Source: Cerrena zonata (Eukaryota; Basidiomycota; Agaricomycetes; Polyporales; Cerrenaceae). From it: 64,000 bases of DNA. The stretch covers positions 62,001 through 126,000 of the forward strand of contig JASBNA010000056.1 of the NCBI GenBank assembly GCA_038087015.1, in the 5' to 3' direction. The translations under genes and the position numbers were made by a program. Below, piece after piece: positions 11,307-21,934 of this stretch (positions within the stretch are counted from its first letter, which is position 1; every line of letters begins with the position of its first letter). Below the pieces are notes generated by a model. It had not been told where the DNA came from. It saw only the letters and a list, made by a program, of their open reading frames with translations, and did no database searches.

Positions 11307-13967
11307 TTAGGTTCTTCTTCTTTTGAATGTTAGATTCTCTTTATCGTTTTGATGAAATAAGGTTGGAATTTTACTGTTCAGTAAAGAAGGTTTTCTTTCA
11401 TGATTGGGTTCAGGTTTTTCATTTGGAATGGACGAGACCGATCTAGTTAGTTCATTATGGAAGTTGTTATTTGGTGGGAAAGTGTAGGTGTTATTTCTTC
11501 TTAGAGCAGGAGCAGAAGACCGAATGGGTGATCTTGCTTGTCTTGAAGGGGGTCTTATAGGAGATCTATTGGGCGATCTGGTTGGAGTACGGGATGGAGG
11601 TCTCGAAGATGAGCGAGAAGACGAACGGGATGAGGATGAATTTTTTGCTGGGGACATGACTGAAGATACGTCATTGATTGATTTTTGAAGTTCTTTCAAT
11701 TCCTTATTGATATTGACTAAATCTTGTTGATTCAACTTATTTTTCTCTTTGAACAATTCATTAATGGATTTAATTTTATCCGGAACTGATTTGATTAGGG
11801 TATGATTATTAATGGAGTCGATATTTTTACTGATGGAAGGATTTATCAAGTTATTATAATGCTTTAAGATATCATTAGCAGTTTTGTTTAATGATTTGAG
11901 TAAGTCTTCATCGAATTTTTTATAGATGTCACTTGAGTTATGAATATTATTAGTAATTTTCAAATGTAAATCATCGAATTTTGAATTTGAAATCGAATTA
12001 GTATTTGAAATTTGTTTTTTATTTGAATCGAGAATTTTATTTGAAAAAGAGTTTAATGAAGATTCCACTGATTTATTATTTTCTTGGAAAGATTCATCAA
12101 TGAATCTAATAACTTGTTTTAACATTTTTTGCTTTAAGATTTCATTTGAGTTAATTTGATCTTTAATTTGGGATTCAATGAGTTTTTGATTTTCTTTATC
12201 ATTAATCAAATGATTTGATTCGATGAAAGAAGCAAAATCATCTTTATTTGACTTCAATTCTTTCAAATCTTTTAAAAGACTAAGTTTTGATTTATTCAAT
12301 TGATCATTCAAATCTTTTAAAGAAATTTGAGATAAGATTTGTTTAATTTGATCAGATGAATTAGTGATTGAGTTTTGAATAGATAATTCATGATTATTTA
12401 AGTCATTCTTCAAATTAATTAATTCGCTTTTATAAAAAATTTGGAAATCATTGAAATTTTTATCTAGTTTATTAGATTGAAATTCATTGATTAAGGTATC
12501 AATTAATTTATTGATTTCATTTAAGTTTGAATTAACAATTTTACTTAAATGGAGATTCTGTAATTGATATTTCTCAGTTAATTTAACAATACTGGTATTC
12601 AAATCATTAATTTGCGATGATTGGTTAAAATTTTCATTTTTATAAGCAACATTTGATGATTCCAAATCTTTAATTTTTTGATTCAAGTCTTTTATTTGAA
12701 TCTGATTATCGGATAATTTCAAATTCAATGAATTTATTTGAGAATTTTTTTCCTTTAATTCAATTTCAAAATTCTTAATATTTTTAGAATATTCTTTATA
12801 ATTATCAATACTCATTTTGATCCCGTCGGAATCTTTATCTTTCGATGCCATTAAATCTTTTGTTAACTTGATGATTTCTTTTGATAAATCCTGAACCAAG
12901 ATTTTTTTCAAAACCAAATCGCTGTCTTGACCAATTTGAGGAATATTTTTAATATTTTTAGCTTTTGAAGCATAATTTAATGTTGATAAGGTTTCTTGAT
13001 AATTGATTTTAGCAGGAGAGATGGTAGCAATTAGAGAGGTTTTAGTTTTACCCCCAATGGAATCTTGTAATAATCTAGTTAACTTGGATTCTCTATAAGG
13101 AATATGTTTTGAATCACGGCCTTCACTTAAACAATTGATCACTTTACCTAAAGTAAGTAAACTTTGATTAATTGACCCGGCTTCTTTTGCTCTTTGATTT
13201 TGAGCTCCTGATTTATTGATATCTTCAGATCCTGCCAAATCGACTAAGTTCATTTTAGAATGTTTGAAGTAGTTACCGTTAGTTTTTTTATATAAATTAA
13301 TGGTGAATATAGTATGGGATCTTGACGACTGGTCATTCAATTTTGTTGAACCGGTTTTCCTTTTATTGAGACTTTTGGTTAATAAACTAAAGGCCAATTC
13401 ATGATTATTAATTGGGATTTCTCTCAAATTTTGGGTGATTATATTTGAATTTGAATCGGTTATAATTCTCAACTTTGATGGGTTGTTTTCTTCGACAAGT
13501 AAATCTTTCAATTCTTCTTTATATAACTCAATGAAAGAGCATTTAACCAAGTAATCCTCGCTATCGTTCAAAGACCTAAACAACTCTTCCAAAATCCTTG
13601 GAATTATCCCCTTATTATCGTCATTATCTTGTCCACACATGGTATAAGTTTTCCCCGTCCCCGTTTGACCATAAGCCAAGATTGTAACGTTGAACCCATG
13701 GATGAAGTCCTGGAATAGCGGCAAGGCGACGTTTCTGAATATAAGCGACTGATCGGCTTGAGAACCGTAGACCTGATCGACCTTAAAAGTTTTTGAATTC
13801 AAGTTCAAGTTTGAATTTGAATCGGTTTCTTGATTCACCGTAACCAACGGATTATTGATGGAATAGATGTCATCGGGGAGATCGATGATGTTGGGCGATT
13901 TGGCATTCACTTCCCGGCCGTTTCTACCACGGCACCGAACTATTACCTGGATATTTGAATCACTCAT
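11307..13967 (-). CDS. KIP1: Kinesin-5 (BimC-type) mitotic motor
   Basis: An 886-residue plus-end spindle motor that crosslinks and slides antiparallel microtubules. The N-terminal motor has the P-loop GQTGTGKT (100-107), switch I NDQSSRSH, switch II DLAGSE, and neck-proximal NYASKAKNIKNIPQI typical of kinesin-5. A long coiled-coil stalk rich in Asn, Ser and Lys follows to about residue 790, then a Ser/Arg/Pro-rich segment (about 795-840) with many possible Cdk sites. It is somewhat shorter than S. cerevisiae Cin8 or Kip1. CUG-clade yeasts generally keep a single kinesin-5 called Kip1; the symbol follows that usage, and CIN8 would be equally defensible. Confidence 0.88.
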   Translation of the reverse strand: MSDSNIQVIVRCRGRNGREVNAKSPNIIDLPDDIYSINNPLVTVNQETDSNSNLNLNSKTFKVDQVYGSQADQSLIFRNVALPLFQDFIHGFNVTILAYGQTGTGKTYTMCGQDNDDNKGIIPRILEELFRSLNDSEDYLVKCSFIELYKEELKDLLVEENNPSKLRIITDSNSNIITQNLREIPINNHELAFSLLTKSLNKRKTGSTKLNDQSSRSHTIFTINLYKKTNGNYFKHSKMNLVDLAGSEDINKSGAQNQRAKEAGSINQSLLTLGKVINCLSEGRDSKHIPYRESKLTRLLQDSIGGKTKTSLIATISPAKINYQETLSTLNYASKAKNIKNIPQIGQDSDLVLKKILVQDLSKEIIKLTKDLMASKDKDSDGIKMSIDNYKEYSKNIKNFEIELKEKNSQINSLNLKLSDNQIQIKDLNQKIKDLESSNVAYKNENFNQSSQINDLNTSIVKLTEKYQLQNLHLSKIVNSNLNEINKLIDTLINEFQSNKLDKNFNDFQIFYKSELINLKNDLNNHELSIQNSITNSSDQIKQILSQISLKDLNDQLNKSKLSLLKDLKELKSNKDDFASFIESNHLINDKENQKLIESQIKDQINSNEILKQKMLKQVIRFIDESFQENNKSVESSLNSFSNKILDSNKKQISNTNSISNSKFDDLHLKITNNIHNSSDIYKKFDEDLLKSLNKTANDILKHYNNLINPSISKNIDSINNHTLIKSVPDKIKSINELFKEKNKLNQQDLVNINKELKELQKSINDVSSVMSPAKNSSSSRSSSRSSSRPPSRTPTRSPNRSPIRPPSRQARSPIRSSAPALRRNNTYTFPPNNNFHNELTRSVSSIPNEKPEPNHERKPSLLNSKIPTLFHQNDKENLTFKRRRT

Positions 13968-14044
13968 TGGTAAAGAAGAAGTAGCTTAAAAATGAAAACA
14001 ACTTGGGCGCGTATTTAACCGCGCAACAAATAAATAAATTATCA

Positions 14045-15240
14045 ATAAATAAATGTAGAGAGAGATAGATATAGATATAGATATAGATATAGATATAGGT
14101 ATAGTATAAGTATATAGGTAGATATGTAGATAGGTAGGGGTATAGGTAGATGGGTAGGGGTATATGTAGATGGGTAGGGGTAGGGGTAAAGGTATAGATG
14201 AGAGTGGAGGAGGTATGGAAGCTCTGTTGATGATTCGCAAACAGAGTAGAGAATAGGTAAGAATGGAGAATATAGAAGAAAGAATAAGGTAAGAATGTAG
14301 AATATAGACTATAGAAGGAAGAATATAGACTATAGAAGGAAGAATATAGACTATAGAAGGAAGAATATAGACTTTGGAAGGAAGAATGTAGAATAAGGTA
14401 AGACTGTAGAAGGAAGAATATAGAAAGAAGAATATAGAAGGAAGAATATAGAAGGAAGAATATAGAAAGAAGAATATAGAAGGAAGAATATAGAAAGAAG
14501 AATATAGAAGGAAGAATATAGAAGGAAGAATATAGAAGGAAGAATATAGAAGGAAGAATATAGACTATAGAATATAAAATATAGAAGGAAGAATATAGAA
14601 TACAGAATATAAAATATAGAAGGAAGAATATAGAATACAGAATATAGAAAACAGAATATAGAATATAGAAAGAAGAATATAAGAGTAGAAGAGTTGAAGA
14701 GTAGAAGAGTAGTAGAGTTGAAGAGTAGTAGAGTTGAAGAGTAGAAGAGTAGAAGAGTAAGAGAGTAAGTAGAAGAGTTGAAGAGTAGAAGAGTAGTAGA
14801 GTTGAAGAGTAGTAGAGTTGAAGAGTAGAAGAGTAGAAGAGTAAGAGAGTAAGTAGAAGAGTAGAAGAGTAAGAGAGTAAGTAGAAGAGTAAGTAGAAGA
14901 TTAAGCAGAAGAGTAGAAGAGTAAGTAGAAAAGTAAGTAGAAGAGTAAGCAAGAGTAAGCAAGAGTAAGTAGAATAGTAGAAGGTAGAGTAGAAGAGTAG
15001 AAGGTAGAGTAGAAGAGTAGAAGGTAGAGTAGAGTAGAGTAGAAGAGTAGAAGAGTAGAAGAGTAGAGTAAGTAGAAGAGTAAGTAGAAGAGTAAGTAGA
15101 AGAGTAAGTAGAAGAGTAGAAGAAGAGTAGAAGAAGAGTAAGTAGAAGAGTAGAAGAGTAAGTAGAAGAGTAAGTAGAAGAGTAGTAGAAGAGTAGAAGG
15201 TAGAGTAGAGTAGAAGGTAGAGTAGAGTAGAAGGTAGAAG
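14045..15240. repeat. 1.2-kb polypurine minisatellite/microsatellite tract
   Basis: The plus strand is almost only A, G and T, built of nested short repeats: GATATA hexamers (about 14065-14097), GGTAGATGGGTAGGG-like units (about 14110-14200), about fourteen or more GAATATAGAAGGAA units (about 14260-14680), then AGTAGAAG/AGTAAGTAGA units to about 15240. The opposite strand stays open for 440 codons only because a polypyrimidine strand lacks stops; its predicted product is pure Leu/Ser/Tyr/Phe/Thr repetition and I do not call it a gene. The tract lies between two divergent genes, the kinesin and, beyond 15327, the 3' end of the PDCD5-like gene. Confidence 0.9.
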
Positions 15241-15326
15241 AAGAGAACGCTTGGAAGTGACTACGAACATGATAGTGGACAAGCTAGCATGTATTACTAT
15301 ACGAGACTAAAGATAAGTATATGGTA

Positions 15327-15671
15327 TTAATCAAAGTCACTGTCGCTATCATCTCTTCTGTTGAACACGATTTTATTGGACTGAGTCTTTTCGTCTCTCG
15401 ACAACCCCTGCAAGATCTCGACGATGTCGTCTTCGGTCAACTTCCTGGCAATGGACCCCATTGAAATCAACTTGACAATATAGTTTTCCACTGCTTCTGC
15501 CCGATCTGGTCGGACGATTCTAACTCTGCTCAAGCGTTCCCGGGCACTGTTTTCAAGGGCCTGAGAAAGCATCGACACCTTCATTTCACTCACGTCGTTG
15601 GCCGGCGGCTTGGATTTCTGCAACTCCGCAAGCCTGGCCTGGCGAATGGCATTAAGTTCCGAGTCGTCCAT
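15327..15671 (-). CDS. PDCD5/TFAR19-family protein (YMR074C-like)
   Basis: A 114-residue small helical protein. The start MDDSELNAIRQARLAELQK, the central RERLSRVRIVRPDRAEAVENYI and the DD-rich basic tail (VFNRRDDSDSDFD) match the PDCD5 family, a conserved eukaryotic/archaeal protein that binds DNA or the TRiC chaperonin and is linked to cell-death responses. The yeast member is YMR074C. Length is typical (about 120-145). Its promoter is toward YPT6, with which it is divergent. Confidence 0.9.
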   Translation of the reverse strand: MDDSELNAIRQARLAELQKSKPPANDVSEMKVSMLSQALENSARERLSRVRIVRPDRAEAVENYIVKLISMGSIARKLTEDDIVEILQGLSRDEKTQSNKIVFNRRDDSDSDFD

Positions 15672-15806
15672 TCTATCACTGAATAAAGAAGTAAGATGAA
15701 CCCGAGATTAATTCTGGTTTTTTTTTTGTTAGTGGGCACTACATAAATCAACGTTTATCGAAAAACAGCGAACTGAAAAAGAACCATTTGCTATTCCATC
15801 AGCAAC

Positions 15807-16477
15807 ATGAGTACCCCGGATAAGAGCAATATATTAAGAAAGTATAAGATTGTATTTCTAGGGGATCAGAGTGGTATGTGTTACTGGAGAAAAGCCGGGT
15901 TGGGAATGTATATTAACTGATTTTAGTGGGGAAAACATCCTTGATTACCAGGTTTATGTACGATACTTTTGATGATCAATATGCCGCCACCATTGGGATT
16001 GATTTTTTAAGTAAGACCATGTATTTGGAAGACAATAAGACGATTCGTTTACAGTTATGGGACACTGCTGGCCAAGAGAGATTCAGATCGTTGATTCCTT
16101 CGTATATAAGAGACAGTCATGTTGCGGTGATTTGTTATGATATCACCAATAAGAAATCGTTTAATAATTTAGAAAAATGGATAAACGACGTTAAGTTGGA
16201 GAGGGGGAACGATGTGATTATAGTTATTGTTGGGAACAAGTCTGATCTTAATAACAAACGTCAAGTCACGGTGGAAGAGGCCGAAAATTTGGTTAAATTG
16301 AGTGACGGCAAGTTTATAATCGAAACCTCCACCAAGGCAAACCACAACGTCAAGTTGTTATTCAAGAAGATTGCACAGTGCTTGCCTGATTTCAACGAGT
16401 CCAGTGACGACCAAAAGCCGGAAACCGTGAACATAAGTGTGGATAACGAGTCCACCCCAAGTAGTTCTTGTTGTTAA
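15807..16477 (+). CDS. YPT6: Rab GTPase Ypt6 (spliced)
   Basis: Two exons, 15807-15873 and 15927-16477, joined across a 53-base intron with GTATGT donor, TATTAAC branch site (15911-15917) and TTTTAG acceptor. The 205-residue product is the Rab6/Ypt6 GTPase that tethers endosome-derived vesicles at the Golgi. The intron interrupts the P-loop, so exon 2 alone looks truncated; joined, it reads GDQSVGKT. Other motifs are the effector region [24 protein letters not shown] and ETSTK (usually ETSAK), and the C-terminal CC for double geranylgeranylation. The high identity to S. cerevisiae Ypt6 in the effector loop makes the assignment firm. Confidence 0.96.
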
Positions 16478-17359
16478 TAAACGTCCCTCCTGATATATCT
16501 TAGTCATATACTTATTCACATATAGTTATTCACTACATTTACTTCTTATTAACTACATTTACTTCTTATTAACTAATGGCTGCAACGAGGGCAGTTCCGG
16601 GTACGCGCGACCGGACACCCGACCAAATTGCCCAACAAATCCGGGGGCCCCTCGGCAAAAACACCCATGCACCACAAAAACACCCATACCACAAAAAACC
16701 CATACCACCCACACACCCTACCTATCAGTACATTAGCCAGACAATGCTCCCTTAAACAATACACCAGTATTATACAGTATTGTAGCCTATGTAGTCGTAT
16801 AGGTTAAATATAGAAAGAAAATACGAGCGCTTACCTAAGCAGCGTTCTGGTCTGCGCGCCGGGGGCTATTTTTGTTAGCAAGTCGTGTCTGCTGGCCTTG
16901 CAAACCTACAACAAAACCAATAACAACAACCCAGACAAAGATACAGGGGCTAAAACCAGTTGATGGAAGGCCTAGTATCCAAGGGAAAAAGAAACAAACA
17001 AGGGAAACTGCTAAAGAAACAAACAAAAAGGGAAAAAGAAAAAAAACAACTCTGAGAGCAGGGAAAAAAATAAAACAAACCGAAATATCTTATAATAATT
17101 TTGATGGTACCTTGTACCTTACTTCTAATATAAAATTGATTTTAGTATTGGAAAGCACTGGGTAGCAGACCTATGAAGATATATATTGAAGAGTGTACCC
17201 TGAGATATTTATAGAACCAGTGATTGAAATTCCCTTTGTTTTCATTTAAAGTATCGGCAAATACACCCTTTTGTTCGTCTATCATCACTACTTATATCAT
17301 CAACATTCACCAAAGATTGACAAAAAATTTTTTTTTTCTTTGTTTTTTAGGTAACCGAT
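16478..17359. other. 882-base intergenic region with a 20-bp tandem duplication and CA-rich Rap1-like cluster
   Basis: A 20-base unit (ACTACATTTACTTCTTATTA) is present twice in tandem at 16532-16571. A GC-richer stretch (about 16573-16650) leads into repeated AAAACACCCAT(A/G)C and CCCATACC motifs (about 16660-16730) that resemble degenerate Rap1 sites. The rest is A-rich, with no credible reading frame. A T-run ending TTTTTTAG sits 11 bases before the zinc-finger ATG and could be a 5'-UTR splice acceptor, though I see no convincing branch site. Confidence 0.5.
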
Positions 17360-18346
17360 ATGACAGAAGATAAAAAAAAGAGACCTTCTAAAGGTAGAGT
17401 GTTCCAGTGTACGGGGTACCCGGACTGTAATATGTCATTTACCAGATCAGAGCACCTTGCCCGTCATAAGAGGAAGCACACTGGCGAAAGACCTTTTACT
17501 TGTCCTCATTGTCTGAAGAACTTCAGTCGGTTGGATAATCTAAGACAGCATAAGCAGACGGTGCATGCTTACGAGAATTTGATCAACGATGACTCCAAGG
17601 CCAATCCCAAGACTCCTTTATATCCATATTTGAATAATCCTCCGCTAATAAGTCCTCCCAATTCAAATAGTCCCCATTATTATCCATACCAGATGCCCTA
17701 TTACCAATTACCTTATCCATATGTCCAGCAACACCAACCACAACAGCAACACCAACCACAACAGCCAGTTCAACCAGTTCAACAACAACAACAACCAGTT
17801 CAACAACAACAACCACAACAACAACAACCACAACAACAACAACCACAACAACAACAACCACAACAACAACAGCCAGTTCAACAACCAGTTCAACCAGTAC
17901 AAGACTTGAAGATCCCAGCAAACCAGTTCAAACCAAAAAGAAGACCCAGACCGCTTTCTCTCCTACATTCAACCACCGAACCACTCAAACTGGCTCCTCC
18001 GTTGCCCCATTACCAACTCACTCCCTCGTCGTCGCTCCAATTCCCAGCGGCCCCTAAATCAGCCTCGTTGACCCCCAACATGGTCAGCCCCTTGAGCCCC
18101 TTGTTCCACCAGTCGTTCTACCAACAGAAATCAAAAAACTTACCCTCTGTCAAATCCCTCCCGATTCCAACCAATTTCAAACCAGTTAAAAATGACTCTT
18201 CAATTACAAAATTACCCTCAATTAATAAAAAAACCGGCGAAATTCAAAAAAATTGGTTGAAAGATGTCCTCAACGAGGACTCCGTCTCCAAAAAACCCTC
18301 CATAAACAATTTATTATCTCCCTATGATGATGAATTCCCAAATTAA
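17360..18346 (+). CDS. C2H2 zinc-finger transcription factor (Usv1/Rgm1/Bcr1-like)
   Basis: A 328-residue regulator with two N-terminal C2H2 fingers: C17, C23, H36, H40 and C48, C51, H64, H69. The recognition helices [12 protein letters not shown] and [13 protein letters not shown] are those of the fungal STRE-like binding group that includes Usv1, Rgm1 and Candida Bcr1, with expected preference for CCCCT-type sites. The rest is disordered: Pro/Tyr-rich, then a long Gln run (about 117-180) coded by CAA/CAG/CCA repeats, then Ser/Pro. It is short for Bcr1, so orthology is not claimed. A basic stretch [10 protein letters not shown] may act in nuclear localisation. Confidence 0.85.
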   Translation: MTEDKKKRPSKGRVFQCTGYPDCNMSFTRSEHLARHKRKHTGERPFTCPHCLKNFSRLDNLRQHKQTVHAYENLINDDSKANPKTPLYPYLNNPPLISPPNSNSPHYYPYQMPYYQLPYPYVQQHQPQQQHQPQQPVQPVQQQQQPVQQQQPQQQQPQQQQPQQQQPQQQQPVQQPVQPVQDLKIPANQFKPKRRPRPLSLLHSTTEPLKLAPPLPHYQLTPSSSLQFPAAPKSASLTPNMVSPLSPLFHQSFYQQKSKNLPSVKSLPIPTNFKPVKNDSSITKLPSINKKTGEIQKNWLKDVLNEDSVSKKPSINNLLSPYDDEFPN

Positions 18347-18384
18347 TTGTATTATATTGTATAAATATACGCTTCGTAAAACAA

Positions 18385-18396
18385 ACACCCGTACAT
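18385..18396 (+). promoter_or_regulatory. Rap1-like site upstream of TAF1
   Basis: ACACCCGTACAT, a full match to the budding-yeast Rap1 consensus ACACCCRYACAY, ends 104 bases before the TAF1 ATG at 18500. The same motif sits at almost the same distance from CWC24 and TFG2. Confidence 0.5.
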
Positions 18397-18453
18397 CTCA
18401 ATCCCATCAACAAGTAGCATTTTTTTGGCGAGCGCCTACTTAAACTCAGCGGC

Positions 18454-18485
<32 letters not shown>

Positions 18486-18499
18486 CTTCGTATCACAAC

Positions 18500-21400
18500 A
18501 TGTCCAAGGAAGGCTCGACGGACGACTTGTTCAACAAGTTTGTCAGCGGGGTGCCTGATGAGAAGGTGCTCGACGAAATGTTCACGCTTCGTGAAACAAA
18601 ACACGCCGACGACGCTGTTGATTATGAAGATATCGATGAATTGGCCGATGACGATTTGCCAATGGATTCAGTACCGGAAGGCATGTTTGATGGGGACGCC
18701 AAAGAGGCCCGGCTCCAGGAAGAGGCCAACGACGAATTTGACGGGTTTTTCGATAACGACGAGGATCATAACAACATTTTCAATAACCTAAATGAACCTA
18801 ACCAATTAGAAGAAGACGGATTGGATATGGGCGGCATTTTCGAAGAAGACCACGAAGACCGTAAAAGAAAATTGGACTCTCCCGATTTGAAAATCTTGAA
18901 AAAACAAAAATTGTCCAGGATTGTTAAAAAATTAGAAGCAAACTTACTTGCCAAAAAAATCTCCTATTTTTTCCCAAATTTTAAAAAGGATAAACCTTAT
19001 AATAATTATCTTTTAACCATTCCAAATCCTTTATACTACTCGAGCCAAAGACCGCCCATTGCATTCAAAAAAAGAATAAAACCCCTTATTCCTTCAAAAT
19101 TATCTTTAGATGTCGAACCGGATCAAAGAAAAGAATTTAAATCAAGAAATTTTAAAAAATTCAAATCGGGTATACTGGATATTACCCCTAATGATTTGGA
19201 TTTCATCAAAGAATTGTCTGCAACAAGTAAATCTTTCTTAAAACAAATCCCCTTTTTATCCCTGGACGGTATAAATAATGATAAATTTGCGGAATTCGAT
19301 AAAAACTTGGTTCTTTCCACTACGGATTGGGATGATGACGCTATAATCAACTCCAAAAAGAAAGACAAAGTCACCGATAACTTGATTGATTATGATTATG
19401 ACGATGAAAATATCTTCTCCGGTCAAATCTCTTCGGATAAATTCAATTTAGATATGAATGATCCAAATCTTTTATTTGTCCCAGAAAAGAAAAATAAAAC
19501 TTCAAAAGCCTTCACTCCTAAAGATCAAAATTTATTACAGTTGAAATTTAACATCTCAAACGACAAACAATACGAAATCTTGAAAAATAATTATAATACT
19601 AAAGTTAGAAGTCAATTAAGTAATTTGAATATCGAACATTCAATCCCAGCTTTACGTCTTCAAACCCCTTACTATAAAGTCAGATTAAACAAAAATTCTT
19701 CTAGAGCTTTCCATAGACCTAAGTTCAATGTTAGAAGTGGTGCAGTAATTACTTTTTCAAAACTTAAACTTCGTAAAAAGAAAAAGGATAGAAATAGATC
19801 TCCTCAAGAAATTTTTGCTCAAACTGGTGATTTAACAACCGCTGACACTGGTATGATCATTGGTATGGAATACGCTGAAGAATACCCTTACATCTTATCG
19901 AATTTTGGTATGGGTTCAAAATTAATTAATTATTATCGTAAAGAAAAAGAAGATGATAATTCTCGTCCAAAAGCCCCAGTTGGTGAAACCCATGTTTTGG
20001 GCGTTGAAGATAGATCTCCCTTTTGGAATTATGGTTACGTTGCTAAAGGTGATTTTGTTCCCACTTTATATAATAATATGCTTAGAGCTCCCATCTTTAA
20101 ACATGAACCAAAAAATACCGATTTCTTACTTATAAGATCTCAAGGTGCTGGTAATCATATTAGACATTTCCTTAGACCAATGAACCATTTATTTTCAGTA
20201 GGTCATATTTTCCCAGCGGTTGAAGTTCCTGCTCCTCATTCTAGAAAAGTTACTAATACTTTTAAAAATAGATTGAAAATGGTGGTTTATCGTACAATGA
20301 ATAAAAAAGGAGTTGCCCATGTTTCGGTTAAAGATGTTTCTAAACATTTCCCCGATCAAACTGATATGCAAAATCGTCAAAGACTTAAAGAATTTATGGA
20401 ATATCAAAGAAAAGGTGAAGATCAAGGTTTTTGGAAAATTAGAAATAGTAACGTTGTTCCTTCAGAAGATAAAATTAGAGCCATGATCACTCCAGAAGAT
20501 GCTTCTTTACTTGATAGTATGCAACATGGTCAACAAATTTTAGATGATTTTAGTGCCATCTATAATGAAGATCCAAGATTTAAAAAGGAAGAAAAAGAAA
20601 AAGAAAAAGAGAAAGAAAAAGATAAAGATAAAGAAAAGGAAAAAGATAAACCAAAAGATGTAAAAAAGGAAAAGGACAATGAAAATGAAAAAAAGAAAAA
20701 GGATAAAGATAAAGAAAAGGATAAAGATAAGGAGGATGAAGAAGACGTTGATGAAGAATTGGCGCCTTGGAGTTCTTCTCGTAACTTTATAAGTGCAAAC
20801 CTGACAAAATCTATGCTTCAACTTAATGGTGAAGGTGACCCAACTGGGATTGGTTTAGGATTTTCATTTTTAAAAGCAACTCAAAAAAATCCATTTCAAA
20901 TGTTTATTCCCCAACCAAGAGAAAACATTCCTAAAAATAATACTGCTTCTTACCAACAGAAATTGTATGAATCAGAAGTTTCTAGAATTTGGTATGCTCA
21001 AAGAAGATCATTAACAGTAGAGCTGGAAGGTCATAGTCTTAATTCTATTTACGATGAATACAAACCTCTTGATCATCTCGAATACTTGAAAGGTAAATTA
21101 AAAGAAATTGAAGAGAAAAACAATGATCAACCAAAAGTTTTGAAAATTACTAGACGAGTTAGAGATGAAAATAATATTGTTCAAAGAAAAGTTGAGATAA
21201 TTCACGATCCAAGACTTATTAGTGCATACATTAGGAGAAAGAAGGAAATTGAAGGTGAAAAAATGTCCCAGGCTGATGTTAATGATATCATTCCTACTAA
21301 TGATATTGAAATGAATAAGATTCGTAAGAAGGCCTTGCAAGACAAAATTGCTAGTTTACAAAAAAGAGCTAAACTTAGTAAAGGTCGTAAAGGTACTAGT

Positions 21401-21793
21401 AAGGATCCATTACACGCAGCAGCAGCCAATGGTGGTACTATTATCGACGCCAATACTGTGATGTTACCAGATGGTTCATATGCAATTGGTGGTAAAGGTA
21501 TTGGGAAGGGGAAGAGTCAAAATCGTCGTTGTAAATCTTGTGGTGCATTTGGTCATATTAGAACCAATAAGTCATGTCCATTATATTATCAAACACAAGG
21601 AGGAACTGTTCCTATTTCGAAAGAACTCAAAGAAATGATTTTGGCAAACGCAAATTCAAACCCAGGCCAAAGTGCACCTTCAAGTGGACCTTCAAGTGCT
21701 GTACCTACAAGTGCAGCACCTGCTGAAAGTGCAGCACCTGCTAGTAATCCTCCAAGTAGCGCAGTACCTACGGCGTCATCTCCTAAAGATTAG
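18500..21793 (+). CDS. TAF1: TFIID subunit Taf1
   Basis: A 1097-residue TFIID scaffold subunit. The acidic N-terminus beginning MSKEGSTDDLFNKF is the TAND-like region that contacts TBP; the central block (about residues 440-660, including RSGAVITFSKLKLRKKKK and RAPIFKHEPKNTDFLLIRS) is the conserved DUF3591 histone-acetyltransferase-like/Taf7-binding domain. A CCHC zinc knuckle, CKSCGAFGHIRTNKSC, lies near 1010. There are no bromodomains, as in other yeasts. I start at the ATG at 18500; upstream in-frame codons are a TCT repeat preceded only by TTG. A Lys/Glu/Asp repeat block (20580-20740) and an Ala/Pro/Ser tail are low complexity. Confidence 0.93.
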   Translation: MSKEGSTDDLFNKFVSGVPDEKVLDEMFTLRETKHADDAVDYEDIDELADDDLPMDSVPEGMFDGDAKEARLQEEANDEFDGFFDNDEDHNNIFNNLNEPNQLEEDGLDMGGIFEEDHEDRKRKLDSPDLKILKKQKLSRIVKKLEANLLAKKISYFFPNFKKDKPYNNYLLTIPNPLYYSSQRPPIAFKKRIKPLIPSKLSLDVEPDQRKEFKSRNFKKFKSGILDITPNDLDFIKELSATSKSFLKQIPFLSLDGINNDKFAEFDKNLVLSTTDWDDDAIINSKKKDKVTDNLIDYDYDDENIFSGQISSDKFNLDMNDPNLLFVPEKKNKTSKAFTPKDQNLLQLKFNISNDKQYEILKNNYNTKVRSQLSNLNIEHSIPALRLQTPYYKVRLNKNSSRAFHRPKFNVRSGAVITFSKLKLRKKKKDRNRSPQEIFAQTGDLTTADTGMIIGMEYAEEYPYILSNFGMGSKLINYYRKEKEDDNSRPKAPVGETHVLGVEDRSPFWNYGYVAKGDFVPTLYNNMLRAPIFKHEPKNTDFLLIRSQGAGNHIRHFLRPMNHLFSVGHIFPAVEVPAPHSRKVTNTFKNRLKMVVYRTMNKKGVAHVSVKDVSKHFPDQTDMQNRQRLKEFMEYQRKGEDQGFWKIRNSNVVPSEDKIRAMITPEDASLLDSMQHGQQILDDFSAIYNEDPRFKKEEKEKEKEKEKDKDKEKEKDKPKDVKKEKDNENEKKKKDKDKEKDKDKEDEEDVDEELAPWSSSRNFISANLTKSMLQLNGEGDPTGIGLGFSFLKATQKNPFQMFIPQPRENIPKNNTASYQQKLYESEVSRIWYAQRRSLTVELEGHSLNSIYDEYKPLDHLEYLKGKLKEIEEKNNDQPKVLKITRRVRDENNIVQRKVEIIHDPRLISAYIRRKKEIEGEKMSQADVNDIIPTNDIEMNKIRKKALQDKIASLQKRAKLSKGRKGTSKDPLHAAAANGGTIIDANTVMLPDGSYAIGGKGIGKGKSQNRRCKSCGAFGHIRTNKSCPLYYQTQGGTVPISKELKEMILANANSNPGQSAPSSGPSSAVPTSAAPAESAAPASNPPSSAVPTASSPKD

Positions 21794-21934
21794 TTTTTTG
21801 TACGAATTTAATGACATATTTATAGTTATTACTTTGTAGTTAAACGGTATATATTAAAAAGGGTATTAGAAGAATTGAACGACGGGACCAAAGAGATTTG
21901 GCCAATGCATTAAATTAATTTGACAGACAAGATT

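Noticed and set aside
14045..15240. Regular repeats considered as a CRISPR array
   Set aside because: Units are short, contiguous and grade into one another without unique spacers; the genome is eukaryotic.
13960..15282. 440-codon minus-strand open frame
   Set aside because: Pure Leu/Ser/Tyr/Phe/Thr repetition produced by a polypyrimidine strand of the minisatellite; no start context, no domain, and it overlaps the kinesin start codon.
16872..17165. 97-codon plus-strand frame upstream of the zinc-finger gene
   Set aside because: Lys/Thr-rich by A-runs, no conserved motif, start context poor.
17583..17921. 112-codon antisense frame over the zinc-finger gene
   Set aside because: Val/Leu run is the reverse complement of the CAA/CCA (Gln) repeat.
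20540..20821. Phe/Ile-rich antisense frame in TAF1
   Set aside because: Complement of the Lys/Glu/Asp repeat block.
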